Of a stretch of 64,000 nucleotides of DNA, positions 63,378-64,000 are shown piece after piece; position 1 is the first letter of the stretch, and every line of letters begins with the position of its first letter. The DNA comes from Chelonoidis abingdonii. Its lineage: Eukaryota > Chordata > Testudines > Testudinidae. A model generated the notes under the pieces. That model was given only the letters and a program-made list of their open reading frames with translations. It searched no databases and had not been told where the DNA came from. The stretch is taken from NCBI RefSeq assembly GCF_003597395.2, contig NC_133777.1:58328938-58392937 (forward strand). The letters run 5' to 3'. The position numbers and the translations under genes are program-made.

Positions 63378-63660
63378 TTCGTACCACACTACAGCCAAAT
63401 TGCCCCCGCCAACTGACAGACCTAACCAGGAAAAAACACTCAAATGCAGTTCAGTGGACTGAGAAGTGTCAGAAAGCCTTTAACCAGCTTAAGGCGGCCC
63501 TTACGTCTGACCCTGTAATTAAGGGCCCAGACTTTGACCAATTGTTTGTCGTAACCACAGATGCATCTGAATGTGATGTAGGAGCAGTTTTAATGCAGGA
63601 AGGACCAGATCAACAATTCCATCCTATCGTGTTTCTCAGCAACAAGCTTTCTGAGGCCTG
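63377..63660 (+). pseudogene. Gypsy-type retrotransposon: RT/RNase H fragment
   Basis: Matches the end of reverse transcriptase and start of RNase H: LTDLTRKK, WTEKCQKAFNQLKAALTSDP, then the RNase H start VTTDASECDVGAVLMQ and HPIVFLSNKLSEAW. The first codons (FVPHYSQIA-type) are in another frame, so there is a frameshift near 63400. It follows the integrase end instead of preceding it. Truncated at about 63655 by the next element. Confidence 0.85.
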
Positions 63661-64000
63661 GTCTACACTACACATTTAAACCAATTTTAGCAGTGTTAAA
63701 CTGATTTAACGCTGCACCCATCCACACAACGAGGCCCTTTATATCGATATAAAGGGCTCTTTAAACCAGTTTCTGTACTCCTCCCTGATGAGAGGAGTAG
63801 CGCTGAAATCGGTATTACCATATCAGATTAAGGTTAGTGTGGCCGCAAATCGACAGTATTGGCCTCCGGGCGGTATTCCACAGTGCACCATTGTGACTGT
63901 TCTGGACAGCAATCCGAACTCGGATGCACTGGCCAGGTAAACAGGAAAAGCCCCGCGAACTTTTGAATTTCATTTCTTGTTTGCCCAGCATGGAGCTCTG
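63656..64000. mobile_element. Left part of a DNA-transposon MITE, runs off window
   Basis: Starts GGCCTGGTCTACACTACACA, a terminus I recognise as common in turtle genomes, then aaaccaattttagcagtgtt and a cgatataaagggct dyad. The right end is outside the window, so the type and length are open. Confidence 0.6.

Overview
The window looks like vertebrate, most likely turtle (Testudines), nuclear DNA. It is AT-rich and gene-poor, with intron-exon structure, CR1 LINEs in both orientations, a tRNA-headed SINE with a CR1-like tail, and many short non-autonomous DNA transposons (hAT, Harbinger-like, TA-flanked). Turtle origin is inferred from the repeat families, not from a species marker.

Genes: only two are supported, both on the minus strand. 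(1) Positions 46949 down to 38630 carry six exons of an immunoglobulin-superfamily receptor: two Ig-domain exons, a transmembrane exon, two tiny exons, and a tail exon with tyrosine motifs including an ITSM-type T-x-Y-x-x-V just before the stop. Splice sites and phases agree across all six. The signal-peptide exon was not found and I cannot name the orthologue. (2) Positions 62597 down to 61319 carry two internal exons of the coiled-coil protein FAM81A; the acceptor of the second appears to be AA instead of AG, and the 3' exons were not found.

Layout: 1-840 is a CpG-rich block with a CTCF-like motif. 3.9-5.7 kb is an antisense CR1 split by an 813-bp hAT-type element. 10.07-13.0 kb is a composite repeat holding a Harbinger-like MITE, a 36-bp minisatellite and a hAT MITE. 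13.0-15.4 kb holds an L2/CR1-like tail and a decayed reverse-transcriptase LINE between ~150-bp direct repeats. 17.7-18.8 kb is another CR1. 19.97-23.76 kb is a decayed autonomous hAT transposon, itself inserted into a MITE and carrying another MITE. 34-38.5 kb holds several MITEs and a TA-flanked transposon. 38.6-47 kb is the receptor gene, with a CR1 split by a second copy of that transposon and a 700-bp pyrimidine tract in its introns. 48-59.3 kb is dense in GC-rich elements and minisatellites. 61.3-62.6 kb holds the FAM81A exons. 63.06-63.66 kb is a rearranged Gypsy-type fragment, followed by another MITE running off the end.

The most informative features are the unnamed ITSM-bearing receptor, the apparent loss of a FAM81A splice acceptor, and the layered transposon insertions, many with perfect 8-bp target duplications that give a relative order of events.
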